Source: Papio anubis (Eukaryota; Chordata; Mammalia; Primates; Cercopithecidae). Taken from it: 64,000 nt of DNA. This document shows, in pieces, positions 1 to 11,709 of the stretch (its first letter is position 1; every line of letters starts with the position of its first letter). The DNA is taken from contig NC_044978.1 in assembly GCF_008728515.1 (NCBI RefSeq), forward strand, positions 146,936,262 to 147,000,261, given 5' to 3'. The notes under the pieces are model-generated. The model was not told the DNA's origin. It did not search any database and worked only from the letters and a program-made list of their open reading frames with translations. Made by a program: the position numbers and the translations under genes.

Positions 1-59
1 AAACCACTCTGCTTTCTGGATTCTAGCACATTGTGGCTTTCTTTCAGTTCCTCCAATGT

Positions 60-262
60 GTCATACTCTTACTCATTAAGGACCTTTGTATTACTTTTCC
101 CTTTGTGTCTAGAATGCCCTCCACCCCCAAGTCTCACACCTTCTACCTCTACCTCACCCTAATGTATTTAACTCATTCCTCCATTCTCAACTCCTAGTTA
201 ATTCTTCAGTAAAATCTTCCCTGACACGCCAGATGAGTTTAGAATGTGTATGTGCTCTCTAG
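60..262 (+). mobile_element. L2 3'-end fragment
   Basis: 'ctagaatgccctccaccccc' and 'cttcagtaaaatcttccctg' are diverged forms of the conserved L2 3' region. Confidence 0.6.
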
Positions 263-338
263 GCACCATTTACATAACAGCTTTTTTGAGATATGATTCA
301 CATACCATACAGTGCACCCATGTACAATGTACAATACA

Positions 339-649
339 GGCCGGGCATGGTGGCTCATGCCTGTAATCCCAGCACTTTGGGAGGCTGAGGCAGTCAGATC
401 ACTAGGTCAGGAGTTCGAGACCATCCTGGCTAACATGGTGAAACAGTGTCTGTACTAAAAAAAAAATAGAAAAAATTAGCCAGGCATGGTAGCACGCACC
501 TGTAGTCCCAGCTACTCGGGAGACTGAGGCAGGAGAATTGCTTGAACTCGGGAGGTGGAGGTTTCAGTGAGCCGAGATCATGACACTGTACTCCAGCCCG
601 GGTGACAGAGCAAGACTCCATCTCAAAAAAATAAATAAATAAAATAAAA
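339..649 (+). mobile_element. Alu, full length
   Basis: Starts ggccgggcat and ends in an A-rich tail with AAAT repeats. Imperfect target duplication 'atgtacaatacag' / 'atgtacagtacag'. Inserted in an L1. Confidence 0.92.
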
Positions 650-1330
650 TGTACAGTACAGTGGCTTTTAGTATATTCACAGAGTTGTGTGATTATCACC
701 ATAAAACATTTTTTTCAGCCCCTAAAAGAGCCTATACATGTTAGCAGTCACTCCCTATTTTCCCTGCAAACTTCCAGCTCTAGGCAGCCAGAGTGATTAT
801 TTTTATTGGGGTAAAATATAACAAAATTTGCAGTTTTAACCACTTTTAAAGTGTACAATTTGATGACATTAATTACATTCACAGTGTTGTACAATCATCA
901 CCATCATTTTGAAAACTTTTTTATTACCACAGATACAAACTCTACTCGTTAAGCAGTAACTCCCCATTTCTTTCTTCCTTAAGTCCCTGGAAGTCACCAT
1001 TCTACTTCCTGTCTCCATGAATTTGCCTATTCTAGCTAGATATTTCATATAAATTGAATCATACCATATTATTTTTTGTCTGGCTAATTTCAGGTTGATG
1101 AATGTTTTCAGAGTTCCTTCATGTTGTAACATATATCAGAACTTCATTCCTTTTTACAGCTGAATATCCCCATTGTATGTGTACACCACATTTTGTTTAT
1201 CCATTTTTCAGTCGACGGACACTTGGGTTGTTTCTGTCTCTTGCCTATTGCAAACAATGCCGCTGTGACTATTTGGTAAATACGTATCTGTTGGAGTTCA
1301 TGTTTTCTTTTTTTGTTATTGTTTATAAAT

Positions 1331-1431
1331 AGAGACAGGGTCTTTCTCACCGTGTTGCCTGGGCTCGAGTGATCCTCCCACCTCGGCTTTCAAAAGTGCT
1401 GGGATTACAGGCGTGAGCCACCATGCCCAAT
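1331..1431 (-). mobile_element. Alu fragment
   Basis: About 100 bases of one arm, from 'agagacagggtc' to 'gagccaccatgcc'; very diverged, probably an old monomer. Confidence 0.75.
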
Positions 1432-1944
1432 CTTGAGTCCATGTTTTCAAATCTTTTAGGTATATACCTATGAGTAGAATTGTTGAGCCTTATGATAATC
1501 TGTGTTTAACTTTTGAGGAACTGTCAAACTATTTTCCACAGCAGCCACACCACCATTTTACATGAGGGTTATGTGAGGGTTCTAATTTTTCCACATTACT
1601 TATTTTCCATTTTGATTATGGCCATACTAGTAGGTATGAAGTGGTATTTAACTGTGGTTTTGATTTGCATCTCCCTAATGATTACTGACTTTAAGCATTT
1701 CTAATATAATTATTGGCCATTTGTATATTTTCTTTGAATAAATGTCTGTTCAAGTTATTTGCCATTTTTAAAATGCTTATCTTTTGTTATTGAGTTATAG
1801 GAATTCTTTATATATTGTGAATATTAAACCTTTATCGGACAGATGATTTGCAAATATCCATTCTGGGAGTTGTCTTTTTCACTCTTTCATTTATCTTTTA
1901 TAGCATTTATCAGTTTATATTTATAATTTTAAAAACGTTTAGAT

Positions 1945-2212
1945 TAGTATCTTTACTACTAGAATGTGAACACTATTAGGGTAAGAACTATCAGTTTTTG
2001 CTTACTTTAAATTTCTTTTTTCTTTTTTCTTTTTATAGAGATGAGGTCTCACTATGTTGCTCAGGCTATTCTCAAACTCCTGAGCTCAAGTGATCCTCTT
2101 GCCACAGCCTCGCAAGTGCTAGGATTACAGGTATGAGCCACCATGCTCAGCCTACTTTTAAATTTCTAATAGGCCTAGCACAAGCACTAAATATTTTTGA
2201 GTGAATGAACTA
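1945..2212 (+). mobile_element. L2 3'-terminal fragment split by an Alu fragment
   Basis: 'actagaatgtgaacactatt' before and 'cactaaatatttttgagtg' after the Alu piece at 2028-2154 are the two sides of the L2 terminal region. Confidence 0.55.
2028..2154 (-). mobile_element. Alu fragment (single arm)
   Basis: 'tttttatagagatgaggtc' to 'gagccaccatgctcagcc'; monomer-sized and old. Confidence 0.78.
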
Positions 2213-2319
2213 AGTTCCTTTAAGTTAATTTATGAATTGTTTTATTGATCTGCCTATTCCACCTTTTAACCAGAATGGTTTTCCGTGACTAATGCTGTAT
2301 ATAAGCATTAATTTTACTT

Positions 2320-2950
2320 GTTATTGAGATATAATTGATAAACAATAAACTATGTACATTTAAATATACAATTTGATAAGTTTTGATAGATGTGGCCACA
2401 ATTCACATATATTAGACCATTTGAAGTTGTCCCACAGCTCACTAATGGCCTATGTATGTTTTTGTTTATTTTTTCAGAGATGGGTTCTCACTTTGTTGCT
2501 CAGGCTGGCCTTGAACTCCTGGGCTCAAATGGTTCTCCTGTCCCACCCACCCAAGTAGCTGGGACTACTGGTTTATCCACCCTTTTTTCTGTTATTTCAT
2601 TTTTGATAGCTACTGTTGTTATGTCTTCAAGTTCAGTAATCTTTTCTTCTGTAATGTCTAATATGCTGTTAAACCCATCTGGTATATTTTTCATCTCAGA
2701 CACTATTGTTTTAATCTCCACAAGTCCAATTGGATAATTTTACTATCTTTAATGTCTCTCCTTAATATAGGCATTCTTCTAGTTTCTTCTCCCCAACTTA
2801 GGGATACCACTGGGCTCTGGTCTGGGTTTTCCCACCCCGTAATTGGGCCTAGAGTCTCCTTGAGGCAGTAAACTGGGCCAGTGATAGGGCTCACCTCATT
2901 TGTTTTTCTGTCTCTGAGGTATTACTATTCTTTGTAGCCTCATGTTTGAT
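2320..2950 (-). mobile_element. Old L1 fragments
   Basis: 'gttattgagatataattgat' and 'atttgataagttttgataga' match ancient L1 3' DNA in reverse. After an Alu fragment, 2572-2950 also looks like L1M ('ttcagtaatcttttcttctg'), less certainly. Confidence 0.5.
2461..2571 (-). mobile_element. Alu fragment
   Basis: 'tttcagagatgggttctcac' to 'gtagctgggactact'; rearranged arm piece. Confidence 0.72.
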
Positions 2951-2952
2951 GT

Positions 2953-3243
2953 CTTTTTTTTTTTTTGATGGAGTCTTGCCCTGTCGCCAGGCTGGAGTGC
3001 AGTGGCGCAATCTTGGCTCACTGCAACCTCTGCCTCACGGGTTCAAGCGATTCTCCTGTCTCAGCCTCCTGAGTAGCTGTGACTACAGGCACACGCCACC
3101 ATGCCCGGCTAATTTTTGTGTTTTTAGTAGAGACGGGGTTTCACCATGTTGGCCAGGATGGCCTCTATCTCCTGACCTTGTGATCCACCCGCCTCGGCAT
3201 CCCAAAGTGCTGGGATTACAGGTGTGAGCCACTGTGCCTGGCC
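2953..3243 (-). mobile_element. Alu, full length
   Basis: T tract followed by 'gatggagtcttgccctgtcg', ending 'gtgcctggcc'; AluS-like. Confidence 0.92.
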
Positions 3244-3547
3244 CTTTTTTTTTTTTTTTTAAATGTGAACTCACCATGTTGCCCAGGCTGGAATGCAGTG
3301 GCATGATCATGGCTTATTGCAGCCTTGACTGCCTGGGCTCAAACAATCCTCCCACCTCAGCCTTCTGAGTAGCTGGGACCCCAGGTGTGTGCCACTGCCA
3401 CAGTGCCTGACTAATTTTTAAATTATTTTTAGAGATGAGGTCTCACTAGGTTTCTCTGGTTGATCTCAAACTCCTGGGCTCAGGTGATCCCCCCTCCTCG
3501 GCCTCCCAAAGTGCTGGAATTACAGGAGTGAGCTATCATGCCTGGCC
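3244..3547 (-). mobile_element. Alu, full length, older
   Basis: Directly follows the previous Alu: T tract, 'gaactcaccatgttgcccag', ending 'catgcctggcc'. AluJ-like divergence. Confidence 0.9.
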
Positions 3548-3573
3548 TTAATGTCTTAAAAACAATTGTTTCT

Positions 3574-3853
3574 GGCCAGGCATTGTGGCTCACACTTGTA
3601 ATCCTAGCACTTTGGGAGGCCGAGGCGGGCAGCTCACCTGAGGTCAGGAGTTTGAGACCACCCTGGCCAACATGGCAAAACCCCATCTCTACTAAAAATA
3701 CGGAAATTAGCCGGGCGTGGTGTGCGCCTGTAATCCCAGCTACTCAGGAAGCTGAGGCAGGAGAATCACTTGAACCCAGGAGGCGGAGGTTGCAGTGAGC
3801 CGACATCACACCACTGTACTCCAGCCTGGGTGACAGAGTGAGACTCTGTCTAA

Positions 3854-3861
<8 letters not shown>
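3574..3861 (+). mobile_element. Alu, full length
   Basis: Starts ggccaggcat; its A tail runs straight into a TA microsatellite. Confidence 0.92.

Positions 3862-3910
<49 letters not shown>
3862..3910. repeat. (TA)n then (GTAT)n microsatellite
   Basis: About 19 TA units followed by three GTAT units, grown from the tail of the preceding Alu. Likely length-variable. Confidence 0.93.
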
Positions 3911-3911
<1 letters not shown>

Positions 3912-4465
3912 AAAAATAATTGTTTCATGTATTTTGTCTAGTTTTTAAAAAATTGTTTTAGGCAGAACAGTAAATCTGGTTGCCAATACTCCATCTTGAC
4001 CTCTCATTTGTTTCTCTTTATTTTTCGAAATCTACCTAGCTATTTCTTAGCTATGTCATTAATTTCCCCCCATAAACCTTGGTATCATTTTAGATACCTT
4101 TTCACATGTCTTTCTTGGTGGGGGTAAAGGCCGGTTTAAATTATTTGCATACTGGAGCTAATAAAGTCAAATAATTGAGTAATTAAGCAGAGTAGGTTCT
4201 AGCATCATCAGCATCAAAGGCGGGGCCAGTTTAGAGCATTAAAGACATTTGTATTTATGGGCTGATGGCAGAAGGGGTAGCCAATCACCTGTATAAATTC
4301 ATAATTCATATAGGATTAATAAATTGATACAGGTCATTAAGAAATACAAACTATACATAGTTTAATAAAACGATTGTGAATGTATACAATGTCAGAATTT
4401 TTCACAGCTCAAGAGAAAGAGTAATTCTGAATAGTAGACTTACAGTATTTTTTCCTTCTTACCAG
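3911..4465 (+). other. Unique SMIM14 intron DNA before coding exon 1
   Basis: AT-rich single-copy DNA with no recognised repeat, ending in the polypyrimidine tract 'tttttccttcttaccag'. No other exon is seen. Confidence 0.6.
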
Positions 4466-4500
4466 ATTTAAACAGTCAAGTAAAATCAAGCTGGGTAATC

Positions 4501-4575
4501 ATGGCAGAAGGTGGATTCGATCCCTGTGAATGTGTTTGCTCTCATGAACATGCAATGAGAAGACTGATCAATCTG
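4501..4575 (+). CDS. SMIM14: SMIM14 coding exon 1 (residues 1-25)
   Basis: This exon opens the reading frame of SMIM14, a small single-pass membrane protein reported at the endoplasmic reticulum, whose biochemical role is poorly known. It begins after the acceptor 'ccttcttaccag' at 4465, so the exon itself runs 4466-4575. The first ATG, at 4501, starts MAEGGFDPCECVCSHEHAMR and the exon ends with RLINL. Residues 9, 11 and 13 are cysteines (CxCxC) followed by H15 and H17, an arrangement that could bind metal or form disulfides; that is inference. The donor is CTG|GTGAGA at 4576, phase 0. No upstream in-frame ATG lies within the exon. The flanking DNA is non-repetitive for several hundred bases, unlike most of the intron. 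Confidence 0.93.
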
Positions 4576-4734
4576 GTGAGATGAGTAGGACAATCCTATT
4601 CCGAACTGATCTGTATCCCTTGTATCCTCTTTGCATGAAAATACTGGTTATTGGAGAGTTTTCATCTGATGGTCACTAAAAAGTATTTCATAATTGAAAT
4701 TCCACATTTGTTTAAGTTGTAATGATTAAAATGT

Positions 4735-5016
4735 GGCCGGGTACAGTGGCTCACACCTATAATCCCAGCACTTTGGAAAGCCGAGGTGGGCGGATCACTT
4801 GAGCTCAGGAGTTTGAGACCAGCTTGGCTAACAAAGCAAAACCCCATCTCTACTAAAAATATAAAAGTTTGCCAGGCATGGTGGCACACACTTTTAATCA
4901 CAGCTACTCAGAAGGCTGAGGCACAAGAATTGCTTGAACCCAGGAGGCGGAGGTTGTAGTGAGCTGAGATCATGCCACTGCACTCTAGCCTGGGCGACAG
5001 AATGAGACTGCGTCTC

Positions 5017-5044
<28 letters not shown>
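4735..5044 (+). mobile_element. Alu, full length
   Basis: Starts ggccgggtac; ends in a run of about 27 A. Confidence 0.92.
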
Positions 5045-5048
<4 letters not shown>

Positions 5049-5091
5049 GCTAGCAATTATTTCATTAGAGATGAAAACAGACTACAGTCTT

Positions 5092-5393
5092 TATTATTAC
5101 TATTATTTTTTGAGATGGAGTCTCGCTCTATTGCCCAGGCTGGAGTGTAGTGGTGCCATGTCAGCTCACTGCAGCCTCCACCTCCTGAGTTCAAGCGATT
5201 CTCCTGCCTCAGCCTCCCAAGTAGCTGGGACTACAGGAGTGTGCCACCACGCCTGGCTAATATTTGCATTTTTAGTAGAGACTGGGTTTCACCATGTTGC
5301 CCAGGCTGGTCTCAAACTCCTGACCTCAAGTGTTCTGCCTGCCTTGGCCCCCCAAAGTACTGGGAATGCAGGTGTGATCCACCTCCCCAGCCC
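5092..5393 (-). mobile_element. Alu, full length
   Basis: TTA-rich tail, then 'gagatggagtctcgctctat', ending 'ccccagcc'. Forms an inverted pair with the Alu at 4735, 47 bases away. Confidence 0.92.
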
Positions 5394-5621
5394 AGACTCC
5401 TGTCTTTATGGCAGATTTATGTTGGTGAAATTTGCCATCATGGGTAGATAACACATACGTATGTTGCCTTTTCTACTTTATATCAATACAAATAAAATTG
5501 TTTTTAGCTGTGTGGAGCTTGTTTGCCTGCTAAGCTGCTATTGACAGTTCCTGTTATGATATAGTTCAAATCCTACACCAGCATACGGCATCACAATACA
5601 AATCTCTGTGTAAAGCATTTC

Positions 5622-5918
5622 TTTTTTTTTTTTTTTTTCGAGACAGAGTCTCGCTCTGTCACCCAGGCTGGAATGCAGTGGTGCGATCTCGGCTCACTGT
5701 AACCTCCACCTCGTGGATTCAAGTGATTCTCCTGCCTCAGCTTCACAAGTAGGTGGGATTGCAGGTGCGCACCACCATGCCCAGCTAATTTTTGTATTTT
5801 TAGTAGAGACGGGGTTTCGCTTTTTTGGTCAGGTCTCGAACTCCTGACCTCAGGTGATCTGCCAGCCTCGAGCCCCAAAAGTGCTGGGATTACAGGCGTG
5901 AGCCACTGAGCCCAGACT
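5622..5918 (-). mobile_element. Alu, full length, with target duplication
   Basis: T tract, 'gagacagagtctcgctctgt'. Flanked by 'tgtaaagcattt' at 5609-5620 and 5920-5931. Confidence 0.94.
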
Positions 5919-6126
5919 ATGTAAAGCATTTGTGAAAACAAATCAGTTATTTGACAGAGGTAGATTTCAGAACAACAGGATTTGAATAGTTTCATTGAGT
6001 CGATTGTAGTGGAGTCTATAAGCTTAAATACAGGGCCGTTTATATTATACTTTATACTTTTTATGTGCAAAAGGAAAAATTTGACCATTATTTACGGTGA
6101 AGTATATTCTTATATTATACATTATA

Positions 6127-6342
6127 CTGGTTGAGTATCGCTTATCTGAAGTGCTTGGGACCAGAGGTGTTTTGGATTAAAGCATTTTGGAATATTTGCA
6201 TTATACTTACTGGTTTGACATCCCTAATCTGAAAATCCAAAATGCTCCAAAGAGCATTTCCTTTGAGCATCATGTTGGTGCTCAAAAAATTTCAGATTTT
6301 GAAGCATTTTGAAGGTTTCAGATTAGGGATACTCAACCTGTA
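6127..6342. mobile_element. MER2 DNA transposon, copy 1
   Basis: Ends 'ggttgagtatcgcttatctg' and 'gattagggatactcaacctg' are inverted copies, with internal 'tgagcatcatgttggtgctc'. This fits MER2. Confidence 0.8.
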
Positions 6343-6711
6343 ACGACATTTTATTGTTTTAGAATACTCTTGTATATACGTCAGTTAATAAAGGTAGGTA
6401 CAAACATTTGCTCAAATATTTGAGTTGTCAATAACTAATAAGCAGGTTTTCTGCTGGCTCAGTGTTGCTACATGTAGTGATCAGAAATGTGTTTCTTGTC
6501 AGTGAGGTACTTTTTTAGAGTCAGCATGCACTAGGACTTGGAATCCTTAAGAATGCCTCAGAAGGAAAGGAATAAAATAAGAACTTATACATTAAATCAG
6601 ACTCTTGAGGGTATAGAAATATAATGGTAATGTGATGGCTCTGATAACTTTATGTAAAAATAGATGAGTCTAAGGAGAGAATATTTGTTTATGAAGCAAC
6701 AAGCCGATAGT

Positions 6712-7012
6712 TTTTGTTTGTTTGTTTTTTGACATGGAGTCTCGCTCTGTTGCCCAGGCTGGAGTGCAATGACCCAATCTTGGCTCACTGCAACCTCTGC
6801 CTCCTGGATTCAAATGATTCTCATGCCTCAGCCTCCCGAGCAGCTGGCATTACAGGTGCCTGCCACCACGCCGAGCTGTTTTTTATATTTTTAGTAGAGA
6901 TGGGGTTTTACCATGTTGGCCAGGCTGGTCTCGAACTCCTGACCTCAGGTGATCTGCCTGCCTTGGCCTCCCAAAGTGCTGGGATTACAGGCATGAGCCA
7001 CTGTGCCCAGCC
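6712..7012 (-). mobile_element. Alu, full length
   Basis: TTTG-rich tail, 'gacatggagtctcgctctgt', ending 'ctgtgcccagcc'. Confidence 0.92.
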
Positions 7013-7062
7013 AATATTCTTTTCTGATAGGCTTTTCAACCTCTCATACATCCGTTATCATC

Positions 7063-7337
7063 ATTTTTTTTGAGACATGATTTTGCTGTCACACAGGCTG
7101 TAGGGCAGTGGCACGATCTCTGCTCACTGCAACCTCTGTCTCCCGGGCTCAAGCAGTCCTCCTACCTCAGTCTCCTGAGTAGCTGGGACCACAGGCACCA
7201 GCCACCACACCTAGCTAACTTTTTTTTTTTTTTTTTTTTTGTAGAGGCGGTGGGGTTCCACCATGTTGCCCAGGCTGGTCTTGAACTCCTGAGCTCAATA
7301 AGTACTGGGATTACAGGCCTGAGTCCCGCACTAGCCT
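7063..7337 (-). mobile_element. Alu, slightly shortened
   Basis: 'ttttgagacatgattttgct' start; part of the distal arm is lost ('gctcaataagtactgggatt'). Confidence 0.88.
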
Positions 7338-7634
7338 TTTTTTTTTTTTTTTGAGTTAGGGTCTTATTCTTTCCCCCAAGCTAGAGTGCAGTGGTGTGGT
7401 CATAGCTCACTGCAACCTTGAACTCCTGGGCTCAAGCAATCCTCCCACTTTAGCCTCCCAGGTAGCTAGGATTACAGGCATGCACCACCATGCCCAACTA
7501 ATTTTTTACATTTTGGTAGAGATGGGATCTCCCCAGGTTGCCCAGGCTGGTCTCGAACTCCTGGCCTTAAGTGATCCTCCCACCTTAGCCTCCCAAAGTG
7601 TTGGGATTATAGGCATGAGCCACTGTACCCCACC
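7338..7634 (-). mobile_element. Alu, full length, old
   Basis: T tract, 'gagttagggtcttattct', ending 'tgtaccccacc'; abuts the preceding Alu. Confidence 0.9.
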
Positions 7635-7734
7635 TCATCCATTATCTTCTACTTTTATACTTCAGAGGGCCTTTTTTCTTAGTACCTGTTGTCTGACAGC
7701 TCTATAGAACTCTAAGTTAACTCCCAGTCTGAAT

Positions 7735-7953
7735 TTTTTTTGTTGTTTTTGAGACAGAGTCTCGCTCTGTCGCCCAGGCTGGAGTGCAGTGGCCGGGATC
7801 TCAGCTCACTGCAAGCTCCGCCTCCTGGGTTCACGCCATTCTCCTGCCTCAGCTTCCCGAGTAGCTGGGACTACAGGCGCCCGCCACCTCACCCGGCTAG
7901 TTTTCTGTATTTTTTTAGTAGAGACGGGGTTTCACCGTGTTAGCCAGGATGGC
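7735..7953 (-). mobile_element. AluY (monkey AluYR type), 5'-truncated
   Basis: Contains 'ccacctcacccggctagttt' and 'ggccgggatctcagctcact', the reverse of cercopithecid AluYR markers. It ends at 'gccaggatggc'. Confidence 0.88.
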
Positions 7954-8508
7954 AGTCTGTATTTTAAAAGCAATTTATGTGCGGTTATACTTTTTTGCCG
8001 TTTGTTATAACTACGAGAATTTAAATCCCTGTGTGCTTAGGAAACTCACAGATGTAGTTACTGATACAGTATGACGACAGAACAGATTTATTCTCATTTT
8101 CTGAAAATGGACATTTAATTTATCTTTGTAATAGAGTAACATCTTATTTCAAATACTAGTTTGGAATTTTGGGGTTTTTTTGTTGACCTCATGTAATGTA
8201 ATTGGGTTTTTTTGAAGGCCAGAGTATCATCACTTTTTAAGAATTTGAAGTTCTTATAGCAAGTAGACACCTGGAGATACTTGAGGATTTTAATGATTAT
8301 TTACAGATTAGCTCCTTAGTTGTATGCTGGGCTGTGGTTTAGTTTTGCCTATTCTGTGGAAATGGATGAGCTTTGCCAAGGAATATATACAACTTAGGAG
8401 CAGTTAGGATTTTATTATTAGTTCCTTTTCATAAATAATAAATTATACTATATACTACTATAAATAATGCTCAAGTAAAGAGTATGATACATAAATCTCT
8501 TATGTTAA
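7954..8508 (+). other. Unique SMIM14 intron DNA
   Basis: AT-rich, no recognised repeat, no exon or conserved motif seen. Confidence 0.5.
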
Positions 8509-8805
8509 ATTTTTTTTTTTTTTGAGACGGAGTCTCACTCTGTTCCCCAGGCTGGAGTGCAGTGGTGCGATCTCGGCTCACTGCAAGCTCCGCTTCCCGG
8601 GTTCACGCCATTCTCCTGCCTCAGCCTCCCGAGTAGCTGGGATTATAGGCGCCCGCCGCCACACTCGGCTAATTTTTGTATTTTTAGTAGAGACGGGGTT
8701 TCGCCATGTTGGCCAGGCTGATCTCAAACTCCTAACGTCAGATGATCCACCCGCCTTGGCCTCCCAAAGTGCTGGGATTACAAGCGTGAACCACTGTGCC
8801 CGGCC
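8509..8805 (-). mobile_element. AluS/Y-like, full length
   Basis: 'gagacggagtctcactctgt' after the T tract, ending 'ctgtgcccggcc'. A further arm follows directly, giving a three-arm structure. Confidence 0.92.
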
Positions 8806-8942
8806 TAGTTTTTGTGTTTTTACTAGAGATGGGGATTCACCATGTTAGCCAGGCTGGTCTCGAATTCCTGACCTCAGGTGATCCAGCGACCTAGGCCTCC
8901 CAAAGTGCTGGGATTACAGGTTTGAGCCACCACACCTGGCCC
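8806..8942 (-). mobile_element. Additional Alu arm
   Basis: 'tttttgtgtttttactagag' to 'accacacctggcc', repeating the distal part of an Alu. Confidence 0.88.
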
Positions 8943-9009
8943 TTTTCCTGATTTAATAGTGTTACCAGTTAAGGTTCTTCATTATGAGTAATAGACATTC
9001 TGGATGATT

Positions 9010-9093
9010 AGGCTGGACACGATGGCTCATGCCTGTAATCCCAGCACTTTGGGAGGCTGAGGTGGGTGGATCACTTGAGACCAGAGTTTGAGA
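9010..9093 (+). mobile_element. Alu 5' fragment
   Basis: 'aggctggacacgatggctca' to 'gaccagagtttgaga'; the rest is missing. Confidence 0.85.
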
Positions 9094-9429
9094 AAGGAGT
9101 TATTAAAGAATATTTTGTAGCTCACATTGGAGAGCCTGGCATGGGAAATAGGATAAAAGGCAGGGTAAGTGGTCAAAACTAGAACCAAAGTCATGCCCCA
9201 ATGCCAGCTGGGCTAAGATGCTTATGCTTCTGAATTCCAGAATTTTGTGTATCCAGATGTTGACACATCTTTTCCATTTGGAAACTAATAGGCATTTTAA
9301 ATTTGACATGTGTATAACCAAATTTATCTTGCCCCTAAGCTTACATTCCTCTGTCTTCCCTATTTATTTCAGTATTCTGAATGTTCAGGTAACAATTTCG
9401 GTTCAATTATCTTTTACCCTCTCTCTCTC

Positions 9430-9740
9430 TTTTTTTTTTTTTGTTGTTGTTTTTGAGATGGAGTCTCACTCTGTTGTTTAGGCTGGAGTGCAGTGGCACG
9501 ATCTTGGCTCACTGCAATCTCCGCCTCCTGAGTTCAAGTGATTCTCCTGCCTCACCTGGGTGTGGTGGCGTGTGCCACCACGCCCAGGTAATTTTTGTAA
9601 TTTTAGTAAAGACGGGGTTTCACCATATTGGTAGTATTCACCAAAACTACCAGGATGGTCTTAATCTCTTGATGTCGTGATCCACCTGCCTCAGCCTCCC
9701 AAAGTGCTGGGATTACAGGTGTGAGCCACCATGCCCGACC
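9430..9740 (-). mobile_element. Alu, full length with an internal insertion
   Basis: 'gagatggagtctcactctgt' start, ending 'ccatgcccgacc'. An extra stretch 'gtagtattcaccaaaactac' sits in the distal arm near 9632. Confidence 0.9.
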
Positions 9741-10180
9741 TACCCTCTTCTTTCAACCCACATCTGATGCAGAATCATCCTTTGGGTCAACCTTAAAAAT
9801 ACATCCAGAATCCAGCCATTTTTCACACCTCCAATGCAACACCTTGGTCTAATCTACCGTCATCTCTTGCCTGGATTGCTGCATTTAGCCACTTTATGGA
9901 TCACCTTGTTTCTGCCCTCTTGCTACCCCCAAGCCCCTTCAAGTTTAGTCTCACTACAGCAGTTGAAGTGATCCATTTTAGTGAAGTCAGTAACGTTTCT
10001 CCTTTGCTCAGATTCCTGCAGTATCTTCCATGAGACTCAGAGTAAAAAAACAAAATTTACATGGCCCTGTGTGATCTGTCCCCTTCCACCCTACTCTTCT
10101 CCTTTGCCCACTTTGTTCTAACAATTCTGGCCCCCTTGCTGTTCCTGGAAAACAGGTCACATACTAAGGGTCAAGAATCT
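9741..10180 (+). mobile_element. L2 remnant
   Basis: 'cagattcctgcagtatcttc' and 'acatggccctgtgtgatctg' are diverged L2 3' motifs. An L1-like stretch follows from about 10190. Confidence 0.65.
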
Positions 10181-10184
10181 AAAT

Positions 10185-11120
10185 GACTTTAGATTTCTTA
10201 ACAGCAAAACTGGAAACTAAAAGGCATTGGCACAGTGGCTTCAAAATCCTGAAGGGAAATCATTACCAATCCAGCATTCTGTATCCAGCCAATCTCTCAA
10301 TCAAGTTGGGGGAGTATGCTTTTGTAGAAAGTTCCTAGAGGATGAACTATTTTTCACTGAAATGAAGGCATAAGCCAAGAAAGAAGACTAGGAGTTTGAG
10401 TATAGAAAGCAGATCTAGCACAGATGAGAAACAAAGTACCTTTCAGGATGATGGTGAAGGGACATCCCAGGGTGGCAGCTGTGCATCAGGACTACAGGGA
10501 GCTGGCTTAGTTGCGGGGGAGTCGGGGGAGCGGGGTCACATGGCTCTGGGAGAGACTTCTTTAGAAAGATGAATTGGTACAATACCTGGTGAGTCTAGAC
10601 ATCTCGTGATCTAGGGAACTGTGAACAAGTTTTGAAAAGTCATAGAAACATGCAAAAAAATGTACTAACTTTAAAGAAACACATGAAGTAGTACAGAAAA
10701 GAAAAAGTAATTACAGTATAGTTTACTGTGTGGCTCAACTGTGAAGAACATTTATATAGTTATAATAATGCGATAATTGAGTATTGAACTAAACAACTTT
10801 ATGATACAACCATTATTAGGGGATGGAAAGTATACACGAGGTCAGGGAGAAGTAGATCTTCACACTCTATACTGGTACGTCTGTGGATATTGTTTAACAT
10901 GGAAAAATCAAGAAGTTGCAATAATGCATATTTATATATAAAAGACATGGAGGTAAGCAGTAAAACAATCAGCTAAAAGTTGAAAATGGTTGCTTCTGGA
11001 GGGAGAAGTGGGTAGGAGGATGAAAAATTACTGTTTTTCAGAACAAACCTTACAGAACTGTTTGACTCTAAATTGTGTACATGAATAACTAAAACAATTA
11101 AAACTACCAAACAAAACAGA
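10185..11120. mobile_element. Probable ancient L1-derived sequence
   Basis: 'atctaaatgactttagatttcttaacagc' region and 'attctgtatccagccaatct' resemble old L1 or HAL1 sequence. Divergence is high and boundaries are soft. Confidence 0.4.
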
Positions 11121-11709
11121 AAGCAAAACCTTTCAGTGAGTGCAAAAAGGAGGAATAGGTCTACTGAGTAGCTGGATCTGTTGTACCTCTTTTCCCTTCT
11201 ATGCAATATAAAGTAACTGGCTTAGGCCTTTGCTACCAGGCTAAAACCACAAGAGTTGTTGTCTAAGACAAGTAGAAAACTTTTCTGGGGGAGGATTCCT
11301 AGTTGTATGTTAAGGACCAAGAGGGAAACCAAGGAAACCCCAGACTCTCTGCAGTGGTTGTAAATAAAGTAGGAAGGAAGAGAAAAAACGCTTGGTTTTG
11401 GAATGAAATGTACTATAAAGTCTTGTAATGAAGTCTTCCTCACTTTGAGAGTTAAGAGGCTCTTTAGCCTGCCTGCTTACTTCCTTGATTAGGGAAGCTG
11501 TTTGTATAGCCTAACTGTTCATTGAGCTAGTTCTTCACTAATGTAAGCAGAAAAACAGGCAAAGTAATTGAAGAAAATAAAAGGACCATGATGTAGTTAG
11601 AAGACAAGCTGAAATAAATACTTACAAACAGGAAAAATCATGAACATTATGGTTATAAATGCAGACTCGTACATGTTTGTTTTGTTGGGTTTAAATACCT
11701 CCAGTGACA

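Larger units (their letters stand above)
262..1925 (-). mobile_element. Old L1 (L1M) 3' remnants, interrupted by Alus
   Basis: 'ttttttgagatatgattcac', 'cagctgaatatccccattgt' and 'ggtatttaactgtggttttg' are reverse-complement forms of ancient L1 3' ends. Two tandem pieces seem to abut near 779. An Alu (339-649) and an Alu fragment (1331-1431) lie inside. No intact ORF2. Confidence 0.65.

Noticed and set aside
430..702. Minus-strand 90-codon frame
   Set aside because: It translates an antisense Alu and its flank. The same kind of peptide ('SCLSLPSSWDYR') recurs dozens of times across the window.
3862..3910. CRISPR-like or other direct-repeat array
   Set aside because: It is a plain dinucleotide and tetranucleotide microsatellite in a primate intron.
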